Source of the DNA: Mercurialis annua
Taxonomy: Eukaryota; Streptophyta; Magnoliopsida; Malpighiales; Euphorbiaceae
Direction of reading: 5' to 3'
Assembly (NCBI RefSeq): GCF_937616625.2
Contig: NC_065570.1
Coordinates: 19,120,046-19,184,045, forward strand
DNA length: 64,000 nt
Position 1 is the first letter of the stretch. Each line of letters opens with the position of its first letter. Made by a program: the position numbers and the translations under genes. A model generated the notes under the pieces. That model did not search any database. It had not been told where the DNA came from and saw only the letters and a program-made list of their open reading frames with translations. This document shows positions 23,395-35,348 of this stretch, piece by piece.

Positions 23395-23990
23395 GGTAAA
23401 ATATCCTCTTTGGTCCTTAAGTTTGGCACCTCCTACGCTTCGATTTCTAACTTTTCTTTCATCCAATTTAGTCCGTCGATCTCTTAATTGTTTGAACTCG
23501 ATAAATTTCGTATTATTTATATCCCAATAAATAATATCACCTTAATACCTCATAATTCCATCTCCGACAATTTATTTTAACAATTTTCGGATAAAAACGC
23601 TCAAATTCCATTTTGAGCTAAAATGCACTTTTTCTTTTCAAAAATTGCTTTAACAAATATCGATATCCAATTATTCAATATATTTTTATAAATACTAATT
23701 CCCGTCAATTATCTGCTTAATTTATATTGTTCGGGAATTAAAGCCTTATTTTTCCAATATCGAGCGTAACTGCACTTTCATCCACTTTTCCATATTTTCT
23801 TTTTTGAGTCTAATTCCATTTCCTTTATGGATTTTTAATATTGAAGTTTTCTTATTAAGATCTCAATATCGACCTACTCGGGTCTTCTTTTATTTAATTA
23901 TTTTCCGATAATTATTTTTCTGGCCGCTTTAACTGTTTAAATTTAGACATGTTGCCTGCTTTGGCAAAGTCAGACATACGGGGTATTACA

Positions 23991-24004
23991 TTCTTCCCCC
24001 CTTA
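23991..24004 (-). other. polypurine tract of G1
   Basis: Minus-strand TAAGGGGGGAAGAA immediately before the LTR start TGTAATACCCC, preceded by an AATTCAAGGACAAATTTT-type motif. Confidence 0.82.
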
Positions 24005-27000
24005 TAAAAATTTGTCCTTGAATTTTCTTATAACTTAATTATTTTATTCTGTTAAAGATCTTACCATCTCCATATATCGTCCGTTTTATCACATCAGTGG
24101 CGCATAGGCTTGTCACTTCAACTATTGCACAACTCCTGCGATCTCACGCAACTGCTTCACACACATTTTCTATTATAGCCGGATCTCACTTATTATATGT
24201 TGGGAATTTATTCCCGCCATCTGATAACGTCTCATTTGAATATGCTCATATTCGTCGTTCTTTCATCATTACTCTGCATGTCGTATTTATATTGTATCAT
24301 ACTTAATACAACCTTAAAACGTCTTTTTTAATACCTTTAGTTATTAATCAAAATCTTATATAATTAATTTAAAACAATTTAATTAAATAACTTAATATTT
24401 TAAGTTATTTCAAACTTGTCCAAAATTTCCCTTTTAGTCAACTTTGGTCCTTAAAATCGTTTATGCCGAATAGCTCGTTTGTCAAATAAAGTTGATAGTC
24501 TTATAGTCCGGAACGTTATCTCCAACTTTTTTTAGAACATCAGGTTCAAAATAGTTCTCAATGATGTATGAAACTAGCGTTGAAGGCGCTTTCCTGATTT
24601 AGTTTTAGGGAGGCTTAAGGTCTGAAAAACTACCGACCTTTCAATTTTTTTTCAATAGCACCCTCACCTTGTAATTTTTTCAATAGCACCCTATTTTGTA
24701 TTTTTGACTTTCAATAACACTCTAAATTAAAAAAATTAGATGATTTAATTACTATAAGGATGAAAATTTTCAAAAAAACTAAATTTAAAGGTGAAATCAT
24801 ACTTTTTTCTACTTGGACACTTTTAAACAAGTCCTTTAACTTAAAAAAATTCAAATAAGTCCTCGATAAATAAGTTTAATTTGATGATTTATGGTGCTAT
24901 TGAAAGTCAAAAATACAAAATAGGGTAAAATTGACTGTTTTACAAGGTCGGGGTGCTATTGAAAGCCAAAAATACGAAATAGGGTGCTATTGAAAAAATT
25001 ACAAGGTGAGGGTGCAATTGAAAAAAAATTGAAAGGTCGGTAGTTTTTCAGACCTTAAGCCTTTTAGGGATGCACTTATAAGTTCCTATAGGCTGCTGCT
25101 AAAGCCTATAAACCAAGAGTCTAAAAATGTCGTAATCTGAATTAAATTCAGTATTGTTATATTTTTATATCCAATCTACAACTTTTGTTAAAAGTCAAAA
25201 TTGTTTCGACATCTCCCTGACCATCGAAATCGTCCTCGAAGTTGGCTTCTAGTCACACTTTTACCCTTCGATTAACTTATGTTTTCGCTCACTTTTGAGC
25301 TTGAAAACCAATCAATTCAATCAAATGATACCATGATTAAATTATCCAAATTTAATCCATATAATACTTATGTCCATTGACTTTGATTGACTTCAATTAA
25401 AAGAAATCGAGTTTCGGGGTTAGAACTTATCCCCAAATGTAGCCTCATAGGCTGATTATAGAACTGCGTCTTATTATCACAAATTCCAACTTGATCTCAT
25501 TCCAAAGATTCCTTTAACGTTTATACTTAATGTACATATACTTTTCTTATTAAGTATAAGGTTGATCCTTTATCTTATCGCACTTTATTCCTTGATATTC
25601 GGGTTACCATGTTTGTCTGAACCAAACAGTGTCTAACTTATTATCTTACACTCGATCTACATCTCGATATATTATTATTAACATATATTTCTTATTTCCA
25701 AACAATGTCTTTCCTCGTCCTTTAGTAGTTTGCATTCTTCGGTATTCATGATAAATTATTATTCCATAATAATTCTACCGGTTTCCTTTCGATCGTTTCT
25801 CAAATCTTAATTTTAACCCTAACATCTTCCTTGTTAGGTTGTACTATCCTTGATAGTCTCTACCTTTGTTTCGCATCACATAGACTTCCGAGTTTATTTG
25901 AGTCTGATGTCATTTTTTCTTGACGTTCTCGTATCCTTTCCGTATCCGATTGTGTATATATTTATCTTTTTCCTTATACACTTTCGCTGTGATACTCTGA
26001 CTTAACCATTTATTAACTATTGATTTCACAGTTAAATTTGTACGATCTTATATCGGATATCCTTATTAAGACATTATGGTATATAGGAAATCTTTCCTTT
26101 TATACCAATATCATACTTCATGGTCCTGTACTCTTGAATCTCATGAAGTTGAATGCTCTCCATACATTCCTTAACATGTGTCGCGTCCATCTTTCATGGC
26201 GCAACTCTTATCTCTCGACATTTTCACTTCAATCATCCACATCTGACTTATAATACCTTTACCATTGTTCAATGTAATCATTTCCTTTCCTTATTATGTT
26301 TCTCGATTATTTCATCATTCCTATTATAATAATTTTCGATCACTTTATCCATCTCATTCCAATGTACATGAACGTGTAGTTTCTGAACCCATTGAGATGA
26401 CTCAAGAATTTCGCTATTTTTGTACATGATACGTTTTAGTTCTTACAAACATATGTCTATTGATTCCCTTATCATCGTCCGTTGAAGTTATTGTCTTCGT
26501 CTTATCGTATTTTTCGATCTTCTTATACTTCTTGTTTCGATATCTCCAATATCGTCTATCGATAGAAGGTAAACCTACTCCCTGCTCGCATTTGTCAACG
26601 TATTGCATCTTTGATTGCACGTATATCTTTATAAGTCACTTGATCTATCAATGAGGTTGATCCTAGACTTATGTCAAACTCATCCGCTTGGCTCCTTTTG
26701 CTTGCGGCTATATCAAATCCATCTTTTAAATTGTTACATTAGGAATCTTTCAGTTAGCCTACCTTATTACGGTCTATTCCTCTTCTCGTTTATTCTCATC
26801 GATTATATAAGTATTGTAAGCATATATTTTTAATCGTTCTTACCCTTATATAGTATTTTCCATGGTTCATATCTTCCTCGGATCTATATCCTTTCTCCTC
26901 TCGCTTTAGATGTTGTACTTTCACCCCGTATCACACTTGGGTAAGCACCAATCTTAGGTACCTTACTGATATCTTACACGTCTCGCATCGATAAATTGCA

Positions 27001-27218
27001 ATAATATTTATTATCATTAAGGCTTCATTCTTATATTGGGGTGTATTTTATCACATATGTTCATTCTTGTTTATCAAGAATCTTTTATTATTGTTGTCGC
27101 AAGACTTTACATCTGAGTTTCTTACAAAATAAATACATTTCAAACATTGTTGGTGCACTAGTCTTTCAAATTATTCTTTCGATTCAAATTATTTTACTTT
27201 AAATCGTTTGAAAACATT
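24005..27218 (-). mobile_element. 3' interior of G1, AT-rich, non-coding
   Basis: A long T- and C-rich tract with no recognisable coding domain on either strand. Short open frames on the plus strand (such as 26020-26253 and 26615-26833) reflect the pyrimidine bias. It contains the MITE at 24612-25061. Confidence 0.65.
24612..25061. mobile_element. Mutator-like MITE with 9-bp target duplication
   Basis: A 450-bp element with terminal inverted repeats of roughly 100 bp beginning GGCTTAAGGTCTGAAAAAC is flanked by perfect 9-bp duplications TTTTAGGGA (24603-24611 and 25062-25070). A 9-bp duplication with long inverted repeats is the MULE signature. The inverted repeats differ at only a few positions, and the right arm carries an extra partial internal duplication of the repeat (about 24895-24985). 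There is no coding capacity. Confidence 0.9.
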
Positions 27219-27422
27219 GGTACAATTGTAGATCAGAGTGATGACACCTCTCATCACTAAAGAGTTGCTCGAGAAAATCACGTTTAAATTTTTTGACACG
27301 AGTATGATGCATGATCTACATTTTGAAAAAGGTATTTTATATAGAAAATATATATGTATACTCGTATGCATTACTAATGTGACTATGACATGGCACATAT
27401 GATGACTGAGCACAATTGTACC
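27219..27422 (-). other. stem-closed conserved block, interior of G1
   Basis: Ends GGTACAATTGT (27219-27229) and ACAATTGTACC (27412-27422) are complementary. Inside lies a 36-base segment (27235-27270), itself a hairpin (GTGATGA/TCATCAC), that recurs at 33358-33391 and 56861-56895. More distal words such as GATGCATGATCT and TATGACATG also recur in order. It sits downstream of the gag-position ORF in element sense. I do not recognise it as a known element. Confidence 0.65.
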
Positions 27423-28049
27423 ATTAAATCACAAAATTTTCTTTCCTTGAAAACAATTGCAAGTCCCTTCAGATTACACACCTTTCGACATAATTGGCTT
27501 TTCATTATAATTTATTGGGGTTTATTATGATTTTGATATTGGAAATTTTGTTATCCATTAACACTTAGTTAAGTGTTTTATAGCCAATGCTATCCTCTAC
27601 AAGCATTGCTAAACGAATATCCTGTTCCTCGTCTTTACTCATCCATCTTTATAGTTCACCATCTCGATCATATTCTTATCTCACGTAGCCCGTAGGCTCA
27701 CGTGTCAATTTTTCATAGCATACTTTCTCTGATATCGTTTACCATCCTTGTGGTAATGGAAACGTAATATAGGAGATAACGTTTCACGCCATATATATTA
27801 CGTATGTTATGTGTTTTATGCATTCTTAATTTCAAGTATCGTATAACTAACTATGTTTAGGATAAAGCCTATATGCGCGGGTTTCTCAATCTATCTCTAC
27901 AGGCATTATCCTAACAATACACAATTATATCAATGTATGTTATATCAATCGATCACAGAAAATAAACAAAACAATACAGACATTTCAATCACATAAACAT
28001 GTTTGGCACATAAGCATAGAATTCATTTCGTACTTGGGGCGTCTGACTG

Positions 28050-28604
28050 GACTCACCCCTTTCTCGGGTCACAATGCCACATCCGCGTCATCTAGTGCGT
28101 CTAGCACTGCCTCTACCTGTGCAAAATTGCAGGGTTATGCCAAATACTAGGAGCATTACTCCTAGGAAAAGGGAATGTCAGTCTCTCACGTCGAAAGAAG
28201 AAAGGTGGAATGGAATTGTCATTCCACTCATGATCGCTGGCTATCTGACGAGTTCTAACGGATGACATTCCAAAATACTCAGGTGCATCGTTGTATGGTC
28301 CAATAAAGTTGGGTCCTGAACTCCTAATGTACCGACAATTATCCTTTTCTGATGCTTCCTCTTCGGATGTGTATTAATCACTCTCCTCACTAACTTCCAT
28401 CTCCGGGAAATTGGTCCTACCCCGAGCTATAAAAGATCCTTCAATTTTTGATATGCACTTGTTCTGACGTATCTCTGATAGTTTGTCAGTATCTACATGA
28501 AATCCATTTTGATAAATAGGCGGCACTTCCTCCTCTTCTGATACAACATGTAGCTGAGCTCCCTTTTTGCCCAGATATACTGAACAAGAACAATTCTTTA
28601 TCAT
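28050..28604 (-). pseudogene. gag-position ORF of G1, decayed
   Basis: The minus-strand frame resembles the ORF of element O at 34982-34132: shared text includes EEEE.PPI.QNGFH and RGRT. The expected start codon has become ATA (near 28576), while O keeps ATG at the same place. The first part is open and then stops near 28374. The remainder to about 28050 matches O only in shifted frames, with EYFGM, EWNDNSIPPFF and SIWHNP where O has EHFGM, KWDDNPIRPYFF and AIWTNP. Only two of the three QNGF-type repeats are evident. The product is unrecognised; by position it replaces or is Gag. Confidence 0.65.
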
Positions 28605-28890
28605 GCGGTACTATCCAAACTATTCTTTCACAATATCCAATAATTTAAATTATGATTGCACTATCTAACTTAAAGCTTGACTAACTATCTAACCATATCA
28701 AAGTCACTTAAACACTTAAGCAACCTCTCACACACACGTTCTACTCGGCAATAGACAACTTATAACATCAAGAATATTCAATCAAACACATGTAGTCAAT
28801 AAGGCTCGACTCTATGCGCTGCAGTAGTTCCTATGTACTTAGGGTCAAACAAACACTTTTCAATGACTGACAGTGGTAACTGGACCAACT

Positions 28891-28902
28891 ATTCTGATAC
28901 AA
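28891..28902 (-). other. primer-binding site of G1
   Basis: Minus-strand TTGTATCAGAAT, four bases inside the LTR, resembles the initiator-Met tRNA site TGGTATCAGAGC with three mismatches. Confidence 0.7.
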
Positions 28903-29643
28903 ACTTTATCACAACCCAAAATTGAGGGCCGCGATCGGTGCTAGAGAATGGGAATTGTAGTTCCGAAACCCGTAGCAAGCCTGAAATTCAATAAAACTTT
29001 TTCGCAATTATCATATAAAAACTTTATCTTACAAACGGAAGCATTTAAACAAATACACATTTATATACACTAGTCAAATCATCTAACTTGCTCGGGCTTA
29101 TCATTTTTCGCATCATGTACGTACTAGCCCGACATAAGAGATTAGTGTCAAAATTACATCACGGGAATCTACCTCCGTGGTATAAAGCATAACTATTGTA
29201 GCCAAACCAACATAATACACAACAGACAACAATTATAAACAATGCAAAATTTTACTGGTGTACTAGGTCACTACACTGGTCAGACATTACACTACTGCAG
29301 CAACTACGGAAGTCGGGATTGTACATGGCCAAAGGGACTTCCGGTCAAAGACAAACTTTTAGCCAAGTCCATAATCTAGGCACCTGAAAACACACTATTG
29401 GGGGGTCGGCAATTAAGCTGAGTGAATTATACTTTACTTACCGTATTATCAAAATAAGCATCGCATTTTAAACACATTTTTAAAATATATATGAAATCAA
29501 ATTTTAAACAATTCCAACATACACGATCACATCAATTGCAAACAATTCATTTAAGGCAAGTATTTGATCCGATCAAAACCTTAATCTTAAACTCTTAACC
29601 TTTCCTATCCATAGCGTATTCATATCAAATCGTTTCAGTACAA

Positions 29644-29828
29644 GTGGTACGGTCCCGAGATAGTTCGATCGAGTTAATCACTACCACGTGGCATAGTCCC
29701 AAGATAGTTCAACCGAATTAACTCATGCCACCGCTTAATCCCAAGTTGTGGGTCCCGAGATAGTTCGACCGAGTTAAGCCACCAGATGCGGGTCCCTAGA
29801 TAGTTCGACCGAGTTAACCTCGTATTTT
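29644..29828 (-). repeat. tandem hairpins with conserved loop, 5' LTR of G1
   Basis: Stems GTGGTA/TACCAC (29644-29687) and GTGGCAT/ATGCCAC (29688-29731) are perfect, with two weaker units following. The loops keep the AGATAGTTC...CGA.TTAA core. Confidence 0.78.
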
Positions 29829-31576
29829 CCAAACATAATCCTCCTTTCATATCATAATCACAAACTTGATCAAAATTTAATGAGCTCATATCAACCGTTT
29901 CTATGAACAAATATCTAAACTCTTATAAACATCGGTGATCACACGACTTATTGACGCCCAATAGGTAGCTCGTTTCTTCGGATCGTATACAAATTCACAT
30001 TGGCAAATAATCGACAAGTCATAAGCAAAGTAATACAATCCATATATCAAACAAGTCAATCTAATACAATGTAGTTCAATCCATAAACAAACGATTTGAA
30101 TATAATTCAATCCAGTAAGAACAATTCAATAAAATCAAGGTATATAATATATGAGAAGCATTTAATAATAATAATTTATAGTATATATATAAAATAGTAT
30201 TTTTTTAATACGATAATAAAAGTGAGTAAAATATACTCACCACTTGCTATCCATAATCTTCGATAATAGCTAAGCGATATCGCATTCTGTAAGTTTCGGG
30301 TTTTATTGGTAGTCGCCTCGTCAAGTCTAAACAAATTTGATAATAGCTCGAATCAATAACAATTTAACTATAATTAATTAAACCAAAACTAGGTTTCTAG
30401 CCAATTTCGGCTATCGAAACCGTTTACTTAAAAGAGTCCGACCCCTAAAAAAATGACATTCTTAAAGTTCAGAATGTCGCCTACAGTTTTTGTTTAGGTC
30501 TCGGACTGAGATTATCACCCGAAGGTGCCGGAATTTTGTTTGGAAATTAATAACTTAGGGTTGTCCTAAATTTTAGAACTGTTATGCGCGACATAATATT
30601 CTGATTTATTTTAGCCATTTAGAGGCCGAACTAGCAGAAATTTTAACTTGGACATTTACAGAGAACATCCTCAAGTTTCCGTAACAACAAACGGTGGAGT
30701 TATAAAACTCAAGATATAACCCTCGCACTAAGGCTGTTTTGCACAACAAATTCTTGCAAAATGTCCAATTACCGTTTATACATTCTGATTGAAACTATTA
30801 CGTGACAGAACTAAACCTATCGATAGCGTATTTTTATATCCATTAAATTCAGTCCTTAAACATGCTATATAGATTCATTTTATTCAATAAAAACCTAAAC
30901 TCATTATTTATACTGTCTTTACGTCCAAATCGAACTAGCTCATAACGCTTAGTGTTTTCGTCAAATATGAGCTTAATTGGATCTCGGGGAAGGGGTGACT
31001 TCAGCCCCTTCCTCCTTTGATTCGCTCCCCTGTTTTGATAAGGGGAGGAGCGGATCATGGTCAGCCCTTATAGTTCCCAAATAACTAACCATTAAACTTA
31101 TTAAAACCGATCAATTACAATATATAAACTCCATTTTTAAGCCTCAAATCATTATCATCACCATTATTAATCCCAACAGAAAATGAAGCTCAAACCCTTA
31201 ACATACATCACCCACAATACACAACTCTCAAGTCTCACCAATTCAATCATTAAATTTCACATAAACCATCAATTTACATATCATAATCACTAAATTCAAG
31301 TTTAAGCACATCATCATCACCATTTACATCAAAACCCGAAATAATGGCCAAAACCCTAACTTAGATATGGTGATTTTTACCGTGATTTTCAGTGCTAGAT
31401 GTGTATCTCTCACTCTCCTCGTTTCGTGGCCGCAAGAATCGTCCAATTCTATTGAGAAACGAAGGAGATATGATGAATCAAGTTTTGACATGTATGTTCT
31501 TCAAGAAGAAGAAGATGATCATTTTGGTTCAGCCGAGATAAATGGATTTTTACTGAGTTTTAATCAATTCCTTGGC

Positions 31577-31590
31577 CTTTTATATTTATG
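31577..31590 (-). promoter_or_regulatory. putative TATA box, 5' LTR of G1
   Basis: Minus-strand CATAAATATAAAAG, the counterpart of 23381-23394. As the upstream LTR it would drive G1 transcription leftward. Confidence 0.55.
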
Positions 31591-33342
31591 GTAAAATATC
31601 CTCTTTGATCCTTATGTTTGGCACCTCCTCATGCTTCGATTTCTAACTTTTCTTTCGTCCAATTTAGTCCGTCGATCGCTTAATTGTTTGAACTCGATAA
31701 ATTTCGTATTATTTATATCCCAATAAATAATATCACCTTAATACCTCATAATTCCATCTCCGACAATTTATTTTAACAATTTTCGGCTAAAAACGCTCAA
31801 ATTCCATTTTGAGCTAAAATGCACTTTTTCCTTTCAAAATTTGCTTTAACAAATATCGATATCCAATTATTCGATATATTTTTATAAATACTAATTCCCG
31901 TTAATAATCTGCTTAATTTTTATTTTTCGGGAATTAAAGCCTTATTTTTCCAATATCGAGCTTAAGTGCACTTTCATCCACTTTTCCATATTTTCTTTTT
32001 TGAGTCTAATTCCATTTCCTTTATGGAATTTTAATATTGAAGTTTTCTTATTAAGATCTCAATATCGACCAACTCGAGTCTTCTTTTATTTAATTAGTTT
32101 CCGATAATTCTTTTTCTGGCCGCTTTAACTGTTTAAATTTAGACATGTTGCCTACTTTGGCAACGTCAGACATACGGGGTATTACAATTCACTTGACGTT
32201 ATCCTTATTTCTGCCAAATATCTAATTTCTACCTTACTCCTTTATATTTGTTACCATCGTTCTTCAATTTATTATTAGATCAACTTCCACCTTTTCTTTG
32301 AAGCTGTCTAAACTATTCATGACGTTTAAGTGGTGCTTAATCTTATCAATTCCAAGATTAGGGAATAGTTTCAATTTCATCGTCCTGTATACTTTATATT
32401 TCTTCAGTACTTATAATATGGTCCTAATTATCTTCTAAACAGCTTGGCTTTCTTGTACCATTATCAGCTTTCGTCCTTGTAACTTTGTGGCTCCTTATAC
32501 GTAATTCATTCCTATCCATTCAATAGTGATGAAGTATCGCCACATCCTTTACTTGTCGTATCTATTATATCTTCCGTATGTCCATGTTAGTTCTGCTGTT
32601 ACTGTAATTATCTTGATATTACTCCTAATGTACCTTTAGAACTTCCTTTTCCCTTATCCTCTTGCGAAATTTTTAATATGTATATATGTCCTACAATTCT
32701 TTCTTCATGTTTCTCGCCATCCTTGCGTTTACTGATGCATATATCTATATACATTACCTCTATCTACATACTAGGGTTCTTCACTTATCTCTTCTCCTCT
32801 TCACTTATATGGTTTATAACCTCTAGTACTGATGTTGATTACGTTGTATGCACATAGGGCATTACTTGATATTCATCATATAACATAACTTATCTCCCGA
32901 TCTTCTTAACTTCGAGTATTCCCATCATACGAGATCATTTTCTTTGTCGTTTTACACACTTCATTTCTCTTCCTCCGATGTGATTCGCGATCATCATATT
33001 TCTTATTTTAATGTAAGGATAACTCTTGTATCCTTCGAACTTAATAGCGTATTACTTTTTGCTTGAGTGTATCTCCTGGTGTCAGATTCTTATTGGCATT
33101 CTATCTTTATCTTGTCAGTCTCTATTATATCTTATCATTAACATGGCTTAATTCTTTTATTGGGGTTCATTTTTACAAGTTTTAATCTTACTTATTGAAA
33201 ATATTTTTATTATTTGTCATAGAGTTGCACATCTGAGTTCACTTACAAAACAAACATGATTTCAAATCATCTTTTGGCCGGCCAGCTCTTTAATTTACTT
33301 TGTCATTTCGAACATTTTGCGTCAAATCATTTGAAATCAGTA

Positions 33343-33528
33343 GTACAATTGTAGCTCAGAGTGATGACCTCTCATCGCTAAAGAGTTGCTCGATAAATCA
33401 CATTTTCTTTATCGTTATAAAGATATGATACATGATCTTCATTTTTGAAAATCATTCTTTTAATAAGATTATATGCATTCCTAACGTGGTCATGACATGC
33501 CATATGCTATGTCTAAGCACAATTGTAC
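33343..33528 (-). other. stem-closed conserved block, interior of O
   Basis: Ends GTACAATTGT (33343-33352) and ACAATTGTAC (33519-33528) pair. The inner hairpin is GTGATGA/TCATCGC at 33361-33377, a U-G-compatible variant of the pairing seen in G1. The same inner words occur in order as at 27219-27422. Confidence 0.65.
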
Positions 33529-34131
33529 CTTTAAAAATCGTAAAATTTTCATATTTTTCATAAAACTGTAAGTTTCTCCAGATTATACACTCAGTGATAC
33601 TTCAACGAATTTTCTTTATTGTTTATTGGGTATATTATGGTTTTCAATGTTGCCGTCATTCTCTAGTGTTTACCTAAGCATTACGCTACTAACATCATTC
33701 TTCTTCTATGTCCTGAACTAACCAACTCGGTTCTAAGCTCCTTATCGCTGTAATCACAATATCCATCTTTTCATTATACTTGTATCATGTCATTTACAAG
33801 TATAAGTATCAATTCTCCACATCGATTCTTTTTCAGTAATCCTCTTCTTCTCCACAGTCTATAAAATGTAATATAGGGATTACGTTCGCAATAGACGTAT
33901 TATGTGTTTTTCATTAAGTTATTATTCTTGTAAGTTATGTATAGATGTTCTTTTATTAAGCGCGTTTTCGTCGATATCTCTTCCTATAGGCATTGACTAC
34001 ACGATAAGCTGTCCAATAGGCATATCATAATAGCTATATTCTTTTAGGTAATGTAAGCATATAGACACAGCAATGCAAACACATAAATACAAATACACAA
34101 AATATATTAATCACTTAATACTTGGGGGTGC

Positions 34132-34982
34132 CTAATGTGGAACACTAGGCTCCCTAATAGCTACACTAGAGCGTCGTCCCCTAACTCTCCCACCAGCATT
34201 ACCCCCAGCCCTATGCACAAATTTAGGGTTAGTCCAAATAGCACGGGCTCGATCTCTATACACTGGGTGAAACTCGTTTCTGAAAAAGTAGGGTCGAATA
34301 GGGTTGTCATCCCATTTGCGGCCGCTCTCTATCCTACGAGCCATCGCAGTAAGCATCCCAAAATGCTCGTCAACGTGATCATACAGCTCCACAAACTCGG
34401 GTCCCAAACCCCTAACATATCTACGATTTATCTCCTCGTTGTCTTCATTAAGTTCTGGGACCCCCTCAACCATACGCATAAAATCTGAAGAATACGGTCC
34501 CTCTGGAAGCATGTGCATCTGTCTCCTAACTTGATTCAGAACATCCTGTGCCTGATTGTTTCTTATCTTTACATCCCATCTCAGACTACGATGCCTCTGC
34601 ACACATCAGACCAGAACCGCTCACCTTGGTATTCCTCAACTTCAGACTCATCTGACAGCTCCTCTTCGTCTAAGTTCTCTTTCTGAGGGTATTCTTCTGG
34701 ATCTTCCTCTGCATCCTCCTCTATATCCTCCTCACTTTCCTCACTGTACTTTATTTCTGGTGAGTGAGTCCTACCTCTAACCCTAGAAGATCTACCACTG
34801 CCTAACTCTGATATGAAACCATTTTGATGGATCTCATGTGATCCCCTAGTGTCTGTGTAGAATCCGTTCTGATGGACTTCAGATGGTCCGCCTACTTCAT
34901 TGTGAAATCCATTCTGAAAGATAGGAGGCGCTTCCTCCTCTTCTTGTACAGCATGTGGCTGAGCTCCGTTTTGCCCAGACAT
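34132..34982 (-). pseudogene. acidic QNGF-repeat protein in gag position of O, one frameshift
   Basis: This is the best-preserved ORF of the window's Gypsy-type elements. The ATG at 34982 (MSGQNG) is preferred over the upstream one at 35072 because the G1 copy shares sequence from here. The first segment (to a stop at 34581) has three 15-residue repeats (FQNGFHNEVGGPSEV and two variants), an RVRGR basic patch and a long acidic stretch rich in E and D. The second segment (34602-34132, another frame) has PEGPYSSDF, HVDEHFGMLTAMARRI and a basic GGRVRGRR end. A single frame change between 34581 and 34650 separates them; whole length would be about 280 residues. No zinc knuckle, protease or RT is visible, and I recognise no family. 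Position just after the primer site suggests a Gag-like or packaging role. Confidence 0.6.
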
Positions 34983-35332
34983 GCTGAAAAGAAACAATAT
35001 TAAATGTAAGAGACCATATGAGCCCATTTTCCACACTAACACCAATGCTAACTTATAAAATGATGTATACACTTAACACTTATTCAGTCTTTACGCAGAT
35101 CGCAAATACTTAATAGCTTAAACGCTTCTTGCGCAGGTAGTAAACACTCAATCGCTTTACTAATTCGTATGCGCGCGAGTTATAAAACATGGTATCTATT
35201 CACAACATCAAACAAATGCAAGCAATTAAGGTTCGACTCTATCGCTGCAGTAGTTCCTAGGTTTACTTATTGACGGAGTAACTAGGGTTAAACAGACATC
35301 CAAACAGACCAGCAGTGGTAACTGGACCAACT

Positions 35333-35344
35333 GCTCTGTTACCA
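35333..35344 (-). other. primer-binding site of element O
   Basis: Minus-strand TGGTAACAGAGC matches the initiator-Met tRNA site TGGTATCAGAGC with one mismatch, four bases inside the LTR. Confidence 0.85.
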
Positions 35345-35348
35345 ACAT

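Larger units (their letters stand above)
11911..23990 (-). repeat. 3' LTR of G1, split by a Copia insertion
   Basis: The LTR pieces 11911-12913 and 21704-23990 are collinear with LTR 28907-32186. Ends are TGTCACGATCC and CGGGGTATTACA. The Copia element occupies 12914-21698. The shared terminal block is at 11911-11985, a PyAG-type block near 12380, a GGAAGT/ACTTCC hairpin near 12310-12365, tandem hairpins at 12645-12828, a CTATTG/CAATAG hairpin at 21739-21755 and a TATA box at 23381-23394. A minus-strand reading frame at 22865-22650 is also present in the partner LTR. Confidence 0.92.
11911..32186 (-). mobile_element. Gypsy-type LTR element 'G1', complete, nested in O
   Basis: Two LTRs of about 3.28 kb (11911-23990 minus its Copia insert, and 28907-32186) bound a 4.9-kb interior (23991-28906). 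Perfect 5-bp duplications ATTCA flank it (11906-11910 and 32187-32191). Element sense is right to left: LTR 28907-32186, primer site 28891-28902, degraded gag-position ORF 28604-28050, structured block 27422-27219, long AT-rich tract with a MITE, polypurine tract 24004-23991, LTR. No pol gene is recognisable. Interior layout matches element O although the LTR sequences differ. Confidence 0.92.
28907..32186 (-). repeat. 5' LTR of G1 (without Copia insertion)
   Basis: 3280 bp, collinear with the split LTR 11911-23990. The right end is CGGGGTATTACA; the left terminus is mutated to TATCACAACCC. The Copia target CAAAT occurs once, at 29908-29912, giving the empty site. It contains the terminal block (28907-28980), tandem hairpins (29644-29828), a CTATTG/CAATAG hairpin near 29950-29966, a minus-strand frame 31058-30849 shared with the other LTR, and a TATA box at 31577-31590. 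Confidence 0.92.
32192..35348 (-). mobile_element. 5' interior of element O
   Basis: It continues the interior interrupted at 11910. In element sense it runs from the primer site through the gag-position ORF (34982-34132) and the stem-closed block (33528-33343) into an AT-rich tract with no coding signal. Confidence 0.75.

Noticed and set aside
23131..23466. Frames near the G1 LTR TATA box (minus 23131-23466 and plus 31367-31594)
   Set aside because: They occur on opposite strands in the two LTR copies, so neither is a consistently conserved coding frame.
26020..27413. Several 60-80 codon frames on both strands
   Set aside because: AT-rich interior of G1; no similarity to the equivalent region of O, apart from the non-coding stem-closed block.
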